Origin: Chitinophaga japonensis
Lineage (GTDB): Bacteria; Bacteroidota; Bacteroidia; Chitinophagales; Chitinophagaceae
DNA length: 64,000 bases
Assembly (NCBI RefSeq): GCF_007830125.1
Contig: NZ_VLLG01000002.1
Location: forward strand, 506,985-570,984
Reading direction: 5' to 3'
The notes under the pieces were generated by a model, which saw only the letters and a program-made list of their open reading frames with translations, made no database searches and was not told the DNA's origin. Of this stretch, positions 8,391 to 16,022 are shown in pieces (the stretch's first letter is position 1; each line of letters starts with the position of its first letter). Made by a program: the position numbers and the translations under genes.

Positions 8391-9341
8391 TCATTCTGTC
8401 ACTTTTATTATGTTGAAAGCGCCCAGGTAGGCAAAGCGGTTGGTACTACGGCCGGTGGCGGTTTGGGAGGCGTACAGCCGGAAAGAATCATACAAGCCCG
8501 GCTCAAAATCGTCCGGTACGCGCAGGGTCACGCTGCCTGCAGCAGCGCTTACTATTTCCAGGTTGGGCGCACCCAGCCTCACCCGGGTCACCTCAAATCC
8601 TTCCAGGTACCTTACCGGCATGGTAAAGGAAGCTCCCCGCTGCAGCACCAGCGTATCCGTCAGCTCCTCAAAAATATAGGGGGCAGGGTCGTCTGGAGCC
8701 AGGTGCACCAGGTTGCCGGAGCTGATAGCAGTTTTGTCTGCGTTCACCACTTTTACCTTGTACCAGCCGGTATCCAGCGCACTGCCGTCATAAGCATCCG
8801 CATAAAACACAATCCCCTGCCGGGTTACATCCAAAACGGGCATCCGGTGCTCCGTACCCGCGGCAGATACCATATACAACTGCGTTCTTTGTTTGTCAGG
8901 CTGCAGGTCATATACCAGGCCGGCAGCGGCGTACCGGCTGTACAGGGGTATACTGACCTCCGTGGCGCTGAACTTCGGTTCTTTCTGGTTGATGACCAGC
9001 CTGAGCGTATATTGCGCCGTTTGGCCATCCTGTGCGGCAACGGTGAAGGTAACGCCGTCCTTTAAGGGCACCCGCGTGCCGGAAGCCGGCGACACCGTAG
9101 CCCGGGCACTTACCGTAATACCCGGCGTGACGGAGTCCGGGCGCTCCAGGTAATCGGGCCAGTAAAGCGTCAGCGTATGATCGTATATGGCCGCCGTTAT
9201 TTCGCCGGTGCTGCTGCCTTCCACCGGTACGGAAAAAGCCAGGATACTGTTGTATGGATAGGGGGCCTCCACCTCTTCTTTTTTACAGGCCATAGCTGCC
9301 AGCAGCAGCACGATGAGGAACGGATATTTATTGCTGTTCAT
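8391..9341 (-). CDS. lipoprotein with Bacteroidota surface-type domains, distal gene of heme unit 3
   Basis: A 316-residue lipoprotein: the signal peptide ends in 'LLAAMAC' with the lipid-accepting cysteine at residue 19. The first part ('VTPGITVSARATVSP', 'YTLRLVINQ') resembles the DUF5018-like repeats common in Bacteroidota surface lipoproteins. The rest appears to hold Ig-like strands. It closely follows a paralogous lipoprotein (9379-10119), and the two share the 'atVsPASGT' segment and an 'aQDGqtAqYTLRl' strand. It is the last gene of a minus-strand run starting with a TonB receptor and three HmuY-like proteins, so I infer a surface-exposed accessory for heme or protein capture. A direct function is unknown. 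Confidence 0.75.
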   Translation of the reverse strand: MNSNKYPFLIVLLLAAMACKKEEVEAPYPYNSILAFSVPVEGSSTGEITAAIYDHTLTLYWPDYLERPDSVTPGITVSARATVSPASGTRVPLKDGVTFTVAAQDGQTAQYTLRLVINQKEPKFSATEVSIPLYSRYAAAGLVYDLQPDKQRTQLYMVSAAGTEHRMPVLDVTRQGIVFYADAYDGSALDTGWYKVKVVNADKTAISSGNLVHLAPDDPAPYIFEELTDTLVLQRGASFTMPVRYLEGFEVTRVRLGAPNLEIVSAAAGSVTLRVPDDFEPGLYDSFRLYASQTATGRSTNRFAYLGAFNIIKVTE

Positions 9342-9378
9342 CTGGTTGGATATAGCAGTTTTAGTTGTTGGATAAAGT

Positions 9379-10119
9379 TTACGGCTGTACGATCCGGACC
9401 GGGTTTTGCAGCGTTACGGTCTTGCTGTAAAACCTTATGCTGATGTGGTACAGGCCGGTGGGCAGCGATGCAGCGCTGTTGGGCGGCAGGTAAAAGAATA
9501 CATAGGAGGGGCCGGAAGACAGCTTGAAGCCCGCGTTGTTATCCACCACGTACGCATTGCCCTCTTCTCCTGTGAGCGTGACCCGGATCAACTGCCGGTC
9601 CAGCTCCTGATTGCCGGAGGACACGTCTCCGTACCAGCTCAGGTAAACAGGTACGTCGCCAATGTCATTGTTCACATATTCTGCCGGGGAGGCAGGGTCC
9701 GTGGTCAGCTCGTCTACCGTAAAGTCCGGCTGCTGCACTTCTATCAGCAACCGGTAGGTAGCTTTGCTGCCATCCTGCCCGGTAACGGTATAGCGGATAT
9801 CCCGCCCGTTATCAAATACATCCAGCAGGTTTTCCACCAGGGTACCGCTGGCAGGCGTTACCGTAGCTCCGGCAGACACCTGTATGTCCGGCACCAGGCT
9901 GGTCAGGTAATAGTAATAAGGCAGGTATACCCGGATCACGCTGTCCGGGTCGTTCACCACCCCCAGGATCGTGTCGCCGGCTACGTTAGTGACCCGGTAG
10001 GCCAGGATGCGGTTGCTGCGCTCTGCAGGCGGCGCAACCGTTTCTGTTTTAGTGCAGGCGGCCAGCAGGGACATGCTGCAGCATACAATGTAAAGCGCGT
10101 TTGAAAATAGTTTATTCAT
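9379..10119 (-). CDS. lipoprotein, paralogue of the 8391-9341 product
   Basis: A 246-residue lipoprotein with signal and lipobox 'MSLLAAC' (cysteine near residue 22). The N-terminal domain ('VPDIQVSAGATVTPASGT', 'YTVTGQDGSKATYRLLIE') matches the start of the next lipoprotein (8391-9341), suggesting duplication. The C-terminal half has one Ig-like domain instead of two. It lies in the heme unit behind three HmuY-like genes with short gaps and is probably exported to the outer membrane with them. The family function is not established. Confidence 0.75.
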   Translation of the reverse strand: MNKLFSNALYIVCCSMSLLAACTKTETVAPPAERSNRILAYRVTNVAGDTILGVVNDPDSVIRVYLPYYYYLTSLVPDIQVSAGATVTPASGTLVENLLDVFDNGRDIRYTVTGQDGSKATYRLLIEVQQPDFTVDELTTDPASPAEYVNNDIGDVPVYLSWYGDVSSGNQELDRQLIRVTLTGEEGNAYVVDNNAGFKLSSGPSYVFFYLPPNSAASLPTGLYHISIRFYSKTVTLQNPVRIVQP

Positions 10120-10184
10120 TATTGTTAGTTATAATAATAGTCGGCTATATACCGGCAGGAGGTTTGCCAAAACTTCATCCCGAA

Positions 10185-10874
10185 CTACAGCTCTGCGTAG
10201 TCAAAACTGTAATAGGGATAATCGGTTGCGGCAAAGCCGCTGTCAGGAGCGCCATCCTTGTAGATGCTGTTGATCCTGATCTTGTATACCGGCGTGCCGT
10301 CCTCTATCAGCAATATGGTACGGTTGGGCACAGCCGTTACAATATGTGTTAAAATGTTATAGTTATACCAGCCGGGCACGCTCGTGGTATTATAACCCAG
10401 CACACCGGATGATACAGTGGTATATCCCGTGGTTGAGGCAGACACACTGCCAAATGCCAGATCTATGTATGCCAGGGTATACCTGGAGGTATTCACAACA
10501 AAATCGCCGGTAGCGCTGCCCTGGAATTTGAAGTCGTAATTGCTGTCCGTAGAGTCCGTACCGTCGTTAGTGCTTAGCTTGTAAAAATATTTACCGGCTT
10601 TGTTGGCCCATTGCGTGGTATCCACCAGGTCCTGTACGGTGCCCTGGTGAAAGTTGCGGGCCTGGTATACGCCGCTTACCAATGCAAGGGTTCCTTTTGT
10701 ATTAGCGTGCGTGAAAGCAACCGGGGTGCCGTTGGCAGGCGGGGTAACGGCGGTTGCTTCACCCGGGTTCAGGGGTTGTAATGTTGGGGTCACTGCATCG
10801 TCTTTCTGGCAGGCTGCCAGGAAGCTCATGGCAGCGGCTATCAGGGCCAGCCCCAGGGAATTTGTTCTTTTCAT
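10185..10874 (-). CDS. HmuY-like lipoprotein (heme unit 3, third copy)
   Basis: From the ATG at 10874 the protein has 229 residues and a lipoprotein signal with cysteine in 'AAAMSFLAAC' (residue 22). An in-frame ATG at 11021 would add 49 residues without signal character, so I prefer the internal start. The HmuY hallmark is visible: 'WYNYNILTHIVTAVPNRTILL' followed by 'YKIRINSIYK'. HmuY proteins are surface hemophores that take heme from host proteins or the environment and hand it to a TonB receptor. This copy is more divergent and serine/threonine-rich. Confidence 0.82.
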   Translation of the reverse strand: MKRTNSLGLALIAAAMSFLAACQKDDAVTPTLQPLNPGEATAVTPPANGTPVAFTHANTKGTLALVSGVYQARNFHQGTVQDLVDTTQWANKAGKYFYKLSTNDGTDSTDSNYDFKFQGSATGDFVVNTSRYTLAYIDLAFGSVSASTTGYTTVSSGVLGYNTTSVPGWYNYNILTHIVTAVPNRTILLIEDGTPVYKIRINSIYKDGAPDSGFAATDYPYYSFDYAEL

Positions 10875-11055
10875 TTTTACGGGTTTAAGGTTCTGAAGAA
10901 ATAGTGTTTTCATCTGATTATTTTTGTGCTTTCTTCCGGACATGCGGCGGGCTTCCTCACAGGCGGTGCACTGGATAGTAACGGCCCGTGACAGCTTGCT
11001 CATGATCCGGGGTTTTGGCAAACCTTCTGCTGGTATGATAGGCGCAGATGGCAGG

Positions 11056-11838
11056 TCACCGGATATCTAAATTCCTGCTGCCATCCTGCTGTATTGCATA
11101 TTTAAAACTGATATAACCGGGTTTATGCGAGCGGTCCGGGTCTACCGGGGCGCCCTTGTACAGGCTGTAGATCACCACTTTTGCATAATTGCCTTTGGCG
11201 GTGCGCACAATCAGTGGCCGTGGCAATGCATAGGCCACATGCGCTTTATCCGCACGGCCCGGGTACAGCACACCATAAAAGTCATACCAGGCCCACCCAT
11301 CGCCGGTACCCAGGAAGTAATCCAGTTCCACTGAAGGATAACCGTTAAATGCATCGTCCGCTACAGCGGTCGTTACCCGGTCAAATGCCTGGTCAAAAAG
11401 CGTTCGCACGGGTATGGAAGCCAACCGGTGCCCGGCCGCATCATAATACTGCGCTTCTATATCCGCATACATCGCCAGGGCAATAGCGCCCCTGCCCGGC
11501 CCTCCATAACCGGGGCTGTACTGCGACTGCCCGTTATTGACATAAACGGAGCTGTTATAGATGCCGGTGAAGGCGATGTCCCAATTATTCGTCTGCACCT
11601 GGGAAGCGGGCACCACCTGGTTTCTCGCCAGGCTGTAATACAGTGTAGTGGCAGCTCCCGAGGAAGTGGCGCTGGTATCTGCCGCCAGGTCGCTGACGGT
11701 GTATACGCCGGTAACTACCTCCTCGCCGGGCGGATCTACCGGCGTCACCGGTTCATCATCGCTTTTGGAGCAGGCGGTAAATACGGCGGCGCTCATACCG
11801 ATCCACGCGATCGCGTAATATTGTTTTATTGTGTTCAT
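11056..11838 (-). CDS. HmuY-like lipoprotein (heme unit 3, second copy)
   Basis: A 260-residue lipoprotein with lipobox 'AAVFTAC' (cysteine 23). The HmuY fold is recognisable from 'TNNWDIAFTGIYNSSVYVNN', 'SPGYGGPGRGA', 'WAWYDFYG' and the C-terminal 'IVRTAKGNYAKVVIYSLYK...YISFKYAIQQDGS'. It is a likely outer-membrane hemophore acting with the TonB receptor encoded upstream (12560-14677). It lies 30 bp downstream of another HmuY-like gene, in a tight operon. Confidence 0.9.
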   Translation of the reverse strand: MNTIKQYYAIAWIGMSAAVFTACSKSDDEPVTPVDPPGEEVVTGVYTVSDLAADTSATSSGAATTLYYSLARNQVVPASQVQTNNWDIAFTGIYNSSVYVNNGQSQYSPGYGGPGRGAIALAMYADIEAQYYDAAGHRLASIPVRTLFDQAFDRVTTAVADDAFNGYPSVELDYFLGTGDGWAWYDFYGVLYPGRADKAHVAYALPRPLIVRTAKGNYAKVVIYSLYKGAPVDPDRSHKPGYISFKYAIQQDGSRNLDIR

Positions 11839-11868
11839 GTTATCCTTTAGCGGTTTTATTTTTTGTTG

Positions 11869-12552
11869 TTACTGTGGCGTGCTGAGGTTCCTGCTTCCGT
11901 TCTCCTGCACATAGTAGCGGAAGGTGAAATAGGGCACGGGCCACATCATGTCCGTTACGGCCGGCGGGTTGCCTTTGTAAATATTGATGATCTCCAGCTT
12001 GGCGTATTTACCGGAAGCGGTGCGCAACACGAAGGTCCGGTTCTGCAGCGGTACCGCGATGTGCGTGGTAAGCGTATAAAAGTACCATCCCTTGTCTGCC
12101 GGTGTAGGATAGCCATCCCAGCCGATACGGCCCAGGTCATTGGCGGCAAAGTATTCATCGGATGGCGCTTCTGTTATGCTGGCATAAGGCTTGTCATAAT
12201 ACACGATGGCACCTTTGCCGGCACCGCCGTATCCCGGGCTTTTTTTGTTGGCGCCGCTGTTAACAGCGATCATGGAGTTATAGATATCCGTGAAGGCGAT
12301 ATCCCAGTCCAGGGTTTGCTTCACGGCCGTATCGGTTATCTTCCGGCGTTCGCTGAAATTGAAATAGAAATCCCTGAAGGGGCGGGCGCTGTCGCCACCC
12401 ACTGTGGTGCCGGTGTCGCCCGGCAGGTCGTAGATCACCGTGCTGACGCCGTCTTCATACCCCGGGGCCGTCACGGTATCCTTTTTACAGGCGGCTGCCA
12501 GTAACAGCGCCAGGGCCAGACAGCATAATGTAATAGAGGGAATGCGTTGCAT
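11869..12552 (-). CDS. hmuY: HmuY-like lipoprotein (heme unit 3, first copy)
   Basis: A 227-residue lipoprotein with lipobox 'LLAAAC' (cysteine 22). It carries the clearest HmuY features of the locus: 'LDWDIAFTDIYNSMIAVNSG', 'KSPGYGGAGKGAI', 'WYFYTLTTHIAVPLQNRTFVLRT' and 'GKYAKLEIINIYK...YFTFRYYVQ'. Its start is only 7 bp after the TonB receptor stop, the usual hmuR-hmuY arrangement, so it is the best candidate for the receptor's direct hemophore partner. Confidence 0.92.
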   Translation of the reverse strand: MQRIPSITLCCLALALLLAAACKKDTVTAPGYEDGVSTVIYDLPGDTGTTVGGDSARPFRDFYFNFSERRKITDTAVKQTLDWDIAFTDIYNSMIAVNSGANKKSPGYGGAGKGAIVYYDKPYASITEAPSDEYFAANDLGRIGWDGYPTPADKGWYFYTLTTHIAVPLQNRTFVLRTASGKYAKLEIINIYKGNPPAVTDMMWPVPYFTFRYYVQENGSRNLSTPQ

Positions 12553-12559
12553 GTTGGGT

Positions 12560-14677
12560 TTATTGGTCTTTAAAAAATCTCCAGGAAATACCGGCCATGA
12601 TCACCCTTCCCGGCATGCCGGGCATCAGCATGTCCGTATAGTCCAGCAGGTTATCCACAGACAGTTGCAGGGACAGGTGCCGGTGGCACAGCTTCTTCTC
12701 CATGGATGCGCTCAGTTGAAAGAAGCCGTTCACAAACGTATCATAGCGGTCTATATAGTTATTGTTATTCGCATCAGCGTAGCCGTACTTCCCCCTGTAA
12801 TGCACGCGAAAAGTAGCGCTGGTGGCCCAGGGAGCATATTCATAGAATATCCGCCAGTTGGCCATGTGCCGGGAACGGTACTCCAGCCCGAAATAGTCCG
12901 GTACCGCCGCCCGCCGGGGCATCGTATCGGTAGTGCGGTCCTGTATCCAGGCATATTTGCCGGCGCCGGTGCGGATGGAGTCCTGCACACCGTTGTCTTT
13001 TGCATACAGCAACTGGTATCCCGCGGAGAGGCTCAGACCGGGCAGCGGGTCCCAGGAGAGACCGGCCTCCAGCCCGGTAAGCCGCACCCGGTCAAGATTG
13101 ATATAGGAAAACAACTGGCCGCCGTTTATTTTAACGCCCACCTGGGTGGAATTGATCATGTTGCGCACGTCGTTATAAAAAGCATTCACATCCAGCTTCA
13201 GGGTTCGTACCGGCGTGAACGTGACACCTGCATTGAAAGACCAGGATCGCTCCGGCTTCAGCCCGGCTACCCTGGCTGCTACGGGCCAGATGGTATCTAC
13301 CTGCCCGGCATCCTGCAGCGCTTTCACGCTGCTGCCGAACACCTCGGTGCCCAGCACCGTATAGCCGGCCTGCATATTGGTAAATGACTGGTAGAGCTGC
13401 CGGAAGTCCGGCGTTTTAAAACCACTGCTTACAGACAGCCTGATAGTGACAGGCGTTACAGGCGTATAACGGAGCCCCAGGTCGGGGCTCAGCTTTCCGC
13501 CGTAGCGGTTGTGATGATCGTAACGGGCGCCACCCAGCCATTGCAGCTTTTCACTGGTCTTCCACTCCGCCTGTGCAAATCCAAATCCGGTCTGCATGCT
13601 GCGCGTACCCAGGCTGCCGGCATTGTCCAATATCTCGTAAATACCGCCAATGCCGGTGGTAACGGACATACCGAAGGCGGTTTTGCATACAGACCGCAAT
13701 TCCAGGCGGTGCATGTACTGCCCGAATACGGCGGACTGCGTGGCAGCATCCGTTTTTAAATCGGCGATACTTTGGGTAGAAGTATAACGGCTGATGTAAT
13801 ACTGCGCTTTAAAGCTGGCGCTGTCACGCCATTGATGCTGCCACGCCAGGGTGCCGTTGGCGTCCCTTTCTGTCAGCTCATCGCGCATGGGCGTTACAAA
13901 ATAATTGAACTCGTTTACCGAGCTACGGCTGGCATAGCGCCCGGAAAATGTAAGCGAGCTATACGGATCTATATCGTAAGTCGCCCTGCCCTGCAAGGTA
14001 TAGCTGGTATAGGGAGGCGCTGTGGTGCCGGTGGCCAGGTAAGGATTTACATTGAACCCTGCGGTGCGGTAATAGTTGCCGGAAAAATAAGCGGCGCCTT
14101 TATTGCCGGCAAAGGGCGCCTCCCCTTCCAGGGTCGCATCTGCTGTGCTGTTGCTGCCATAGCGCAACAATGCCATGGCCTGTGCAAGGCCCGTATTCTT
14201 TCGGGTAATGATATTGATCACGCCGGCCATGGCATCGCCGCCATACATGCAGGAGGCCGCGCCCTTGATGATCTCTATGCGCTCAATATTGGCCACCGTA
14301 ATACGCGACAGGTCAAAATTGCCGGAGTTACGCCCCAGCATGGGTTGCCCATCTATCAGTATCATCGTATAGGCGGCGCTGAAGCCCTGCATCTGCAATC
14401 CCACAGCCCGGGAGCCGGCGCCGATATCATTTACAATGGCCAGGCCGGTTTGCTCCCGCAGCACTTCATCCAGCCGCCGGCTGCCCATCATCTCGATCAT
14501 TTTCCTGCTGATGATGGTGACCGGCATCGGCAATTTATCCGCTGCGGTCAGGATGCGGTCGGCCTTTACCTCTACCCGCTGCAGGTCCTTTACGCGGGTA
14601 ATGGTATCCTGCTGGCATAGGGCGCGCGAAGCAACCATACACAATAGGAAGGTTAGTAACAGTGGTCTGATACGCAT
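12560..14677 (-). CDS. TonB-dependent outer membrane receptor, HmuR-like (heme unit 3)
   Basis: The 705-residue protein has a signal peptide ending near 'SRALCQ', a plug domain from about residue 50 ('GSRRLDEVLREQTGLAIVND', 'IEIIKGAASCMYGGDAMAGVINIITR') and a beta-barrel ending in an aromatic residue ('GISWRFFKDQ'). There is no carboxypeptidase-like N-terminal domain, which separates it from SusC. With three HmuY genes downstream it is most simply a heme receptor. It is the first gene of unit 3; the promoter element lies at 14719-14748 and the upstream unit ends in a long inverted repeat. Confidence 0.92.
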   Translation of the reverse strand: MRIRPLLLTFLLCMVASRALCQQDTITRVKDLQRVEVKADRILTAADKLPMPVTIISRKMIEMMGSRRLDEVLREQTGLAIVNDIGAGSRAVGLQMQGFSAAYTMILIDGQPMLGRNSGNFDLSRITVANIERIEIIKGAASCMYGGDAMAGVINIITRKNTGLAQAMALLRYGSNSTADATLEGEAPFAGNKGAAYFSGNYYRTAGFNVNPYLATGTTAPPYTSYTLQGRATYDIDPYSSLTFSGRYASRSSVNEFNYFVTPMRDELTERDANGTLAWQHQWRDSASFKAQYYISRYTSTQSIADLKTDAATQSAVFGQYMHRLELRSVCKTAFGMSVTTGIGGIYEILDNAGSLGTRSMQTGFGFAQAEWKTSEKLQWLGGARYDHHNRYGGKLSPDLGLRYTPVTPVTIRLSVSSGFKTPDFRQLYQSFTNMQAGYTVLGTEVFGSSVKALQDAGQVDTIWPVAARVAGLKPERSWSFNAGVTFTPVRTLKLDVNAFYNDVRNMINSTQVGVKINGGQLFSYINLDRVRLTGLEAGLSWDPLPGLSLSAGYQLLYAKDNGVQDSIRTGAGKYAWIQDRTTDTMPRRAAVPDYFGLEYRSRHMANWRIFYEYAPWATSATFRVHYRGKYGYADANNNNYIDRYDTFVNGFFQLSASMEKKLCHRHLSLQLSVDNLLDYTDMLMPGMPGRVIMAGISWRFFKDQ

Positions 14678-14718
14678 TTGGCTTTCAGGATAAAAAAAAT
14701 ATTTGCTGTAAATCTGGG

Positions 14719-14748
14719 GGCGGAGTAAATAAGAATACTACAAAAGTA
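14719..14748 (-). promoter_or_regulatory. promoter/leader element of heme unit 3
   Basis: On the minus strand TACTTTTG (14748-14741) matches the Bacteroidota -7 box TAnnTTTG exactly. Fifteen nt further is CTCCGCC (14725-14719), preceded by TTTA. The same pair occurs upstream of heme units 1 and 2. A TTTG lies 25 nt upstream of the -7 box, outside the usual 19-21 nt spacing, so I do not claim a -33 box. The leader would be about 60 nt. Confidence 0.6.
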
Positions 14749-14808
14749 GTGATGCGGACAACCCGTTGTATTACAAATTGGGAAAACAATTTACGCAATC
14801 AGGAAAAA

Positions 14809-14929
14809 GTGAAATTCCAAATCCCAAATTCCAAAATGGTGGCAATCGTTCAACTACCTTAACGGTTCAGTATAATTGGTGGACTGCCGGTGTTTTGGGA
14901 TTGGGATTTGGAATTTGGAATTTACTTCA
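14809..14929. repeat. long inverted repeat (word ATTCCAAATCCC) between heme units 2 and 3
   Basis: The left arm (14809-14836) and right arm (about 14893-14929) are imperfect reverse complements, each made of degenerate tandem copies of TTCCAAAT/TCCCAAAT. The right arm runs into the stop codon of the HmuY-like gene (14922-14924). In the direction of transcription it starts at the stop codon and ends in T-rich sequence, so it probably terminates unit 2. Confidence 0.7.
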
Positions 14930-15995
14930 CCAGTTTATACTCGATCTCCGGGTAGCCACGCTGCCCGCCATCCTGGCCAATTCCGGCGCTGATAAACTTT
15001 AACGCGTAATAATTGCCGGCGGGATCTTTCACTACATAAAAGCGGTCGGTCCTGATGCCGACGGTGCCGCCGGAGGTCACGCGCCATTTGCTGCCGATAG
15101 CGTCACGCTGGGCACTGTACACCAGCCTGGCGTCCGTTACATCTGCAATGGTAAAGGCGTCATAGCTAAAACCGTCTTCTTCCGTAGCCTCTGCTGCCTG
15201 CACGCCGGCCAGTGTATTGGTGTATACAAAATCAGAGAACAGGTAGGGGATGACCGCGCTGCCGCCGCCTGCAAAGTATACGCCGTAGGACCATTGTATA
15301 TCCCACGCTGTCTTTTCAGGCTCTACCGCTACTACCTGATTCGTCTCCAGGGAGTAAAAAGTAAAGTTGTAGTCCGCATCCTTACTGATATCGGCCGTTT
15401 GTATAGTGGTAGCAGGCAACAGCGCGTATTGCAACCTGTACCCGTTACCGTTGCGGCTGATCTTTACTTTATACCAGGTAGCCGGGTCGGAAGCGGAGGC
15501 GGTTTCCGGTTTTACCAGGTATACCTTGTTATCGGCATCCGTGGCGGACACCGCTGCAATCACGGTTTTTGCCAGGTCGCCGTATACATCGTCCACCATG
15601 TCCATGGTGCCTTGCCCCTGTCCCAGCGCCAGGCTGACGCCTGCGGTATCGTCCAGGCTCACCTGGGTAATATCTGTTTTTTCCAGCGCTACTGCAGATG
15701 TTGCGGAGGTATAGTTGAGGATCACGCGGTAATCGCTGCCGGTATAAAAGCCCAGGTTCCAGCTTACGCGGGGCACCGCGGTCTGTTTGTCTGCGCTGAA
15801 ATCCACGTACACGGAATTGGGCGCGCCGGTGCCGCCACCGCCGTCCAGCTCCATTTGCGAGCCTTCGGAGGGCGGGATCACGGGCGTTACATCATCATCG
15901 TCACTGCAGGCGCTGAAAACGCCGGCTACAGCCAGGGACAGGAATAAAGTGCGCATACGCTTCAATGTGGTTTGTTGGTAAGTGTTTGTATACAT
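14922..15995 (-). CDS. large HmuY-like lipoprotein (heme unit 2)
   Basis: A 357-residue lipoprotein, longer than the 200-260 residues of the other HmuY-like proteins here. The lipobox is 'AVAGVFSAC' (cysteine 30); an ATG at 15956 would give a shorter, also acceptable signal peptide. 'YVDFSADKQTAVPRVSWNLGFY' and 'WDIQWSYGVYF' are two HmuY-type beginnings, and 'DRFYVVKDPAGNYYALKFISAG' is the C-terminal strand pair. It may therefore contain a duplicated or expanded HmuY fold. It follows a TonB receptor by 27 bp and probably serves it as hemophore. Confidence 0.82.
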   Translation of the reverse strand: MYTNTYQQTTLKRMRTLFLSLAVAGVFSACSDDDDVTPVIPPSEGSQMELDGGGGTGAPNSVYVDFSADKQTAVPRVSWNLGFYTGSDYRVILNYTSATSAVALEKTDITQVSLDDTAGVSLALGQGQGTMDMVDDVYGDLAKTVIAAVSATDADNKVYLVKPETASASDPATWYKVKISRNGNGYRLQYALLPATTIQTADISKDADYNFTFYSLETNQVVAVEPEKTAWDIQWSYGVYFAGGGSAVIPYLFSDFVYTNTLAGVQAAEATEEDGFSYDAFTIADVTDARLVYSAQRDAIGSKWRVTSGGTVGIRTDRFYVVKDPAGNYYALKFISAGIGQDGGQRGYPEIEYKLVK

Positions 15996-16022
15996 GCTAT
16001 GTGTATTTTTAAAATGTCAGTA

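Noticed and set aside
10875..11021. N-terminal extension of the HmuY-like protein at 10185-10874 up to an ATG at 11021
   Set aside because: The extra 49 residues are not signal-like and would bury the lipoprotein signal inside the protein.
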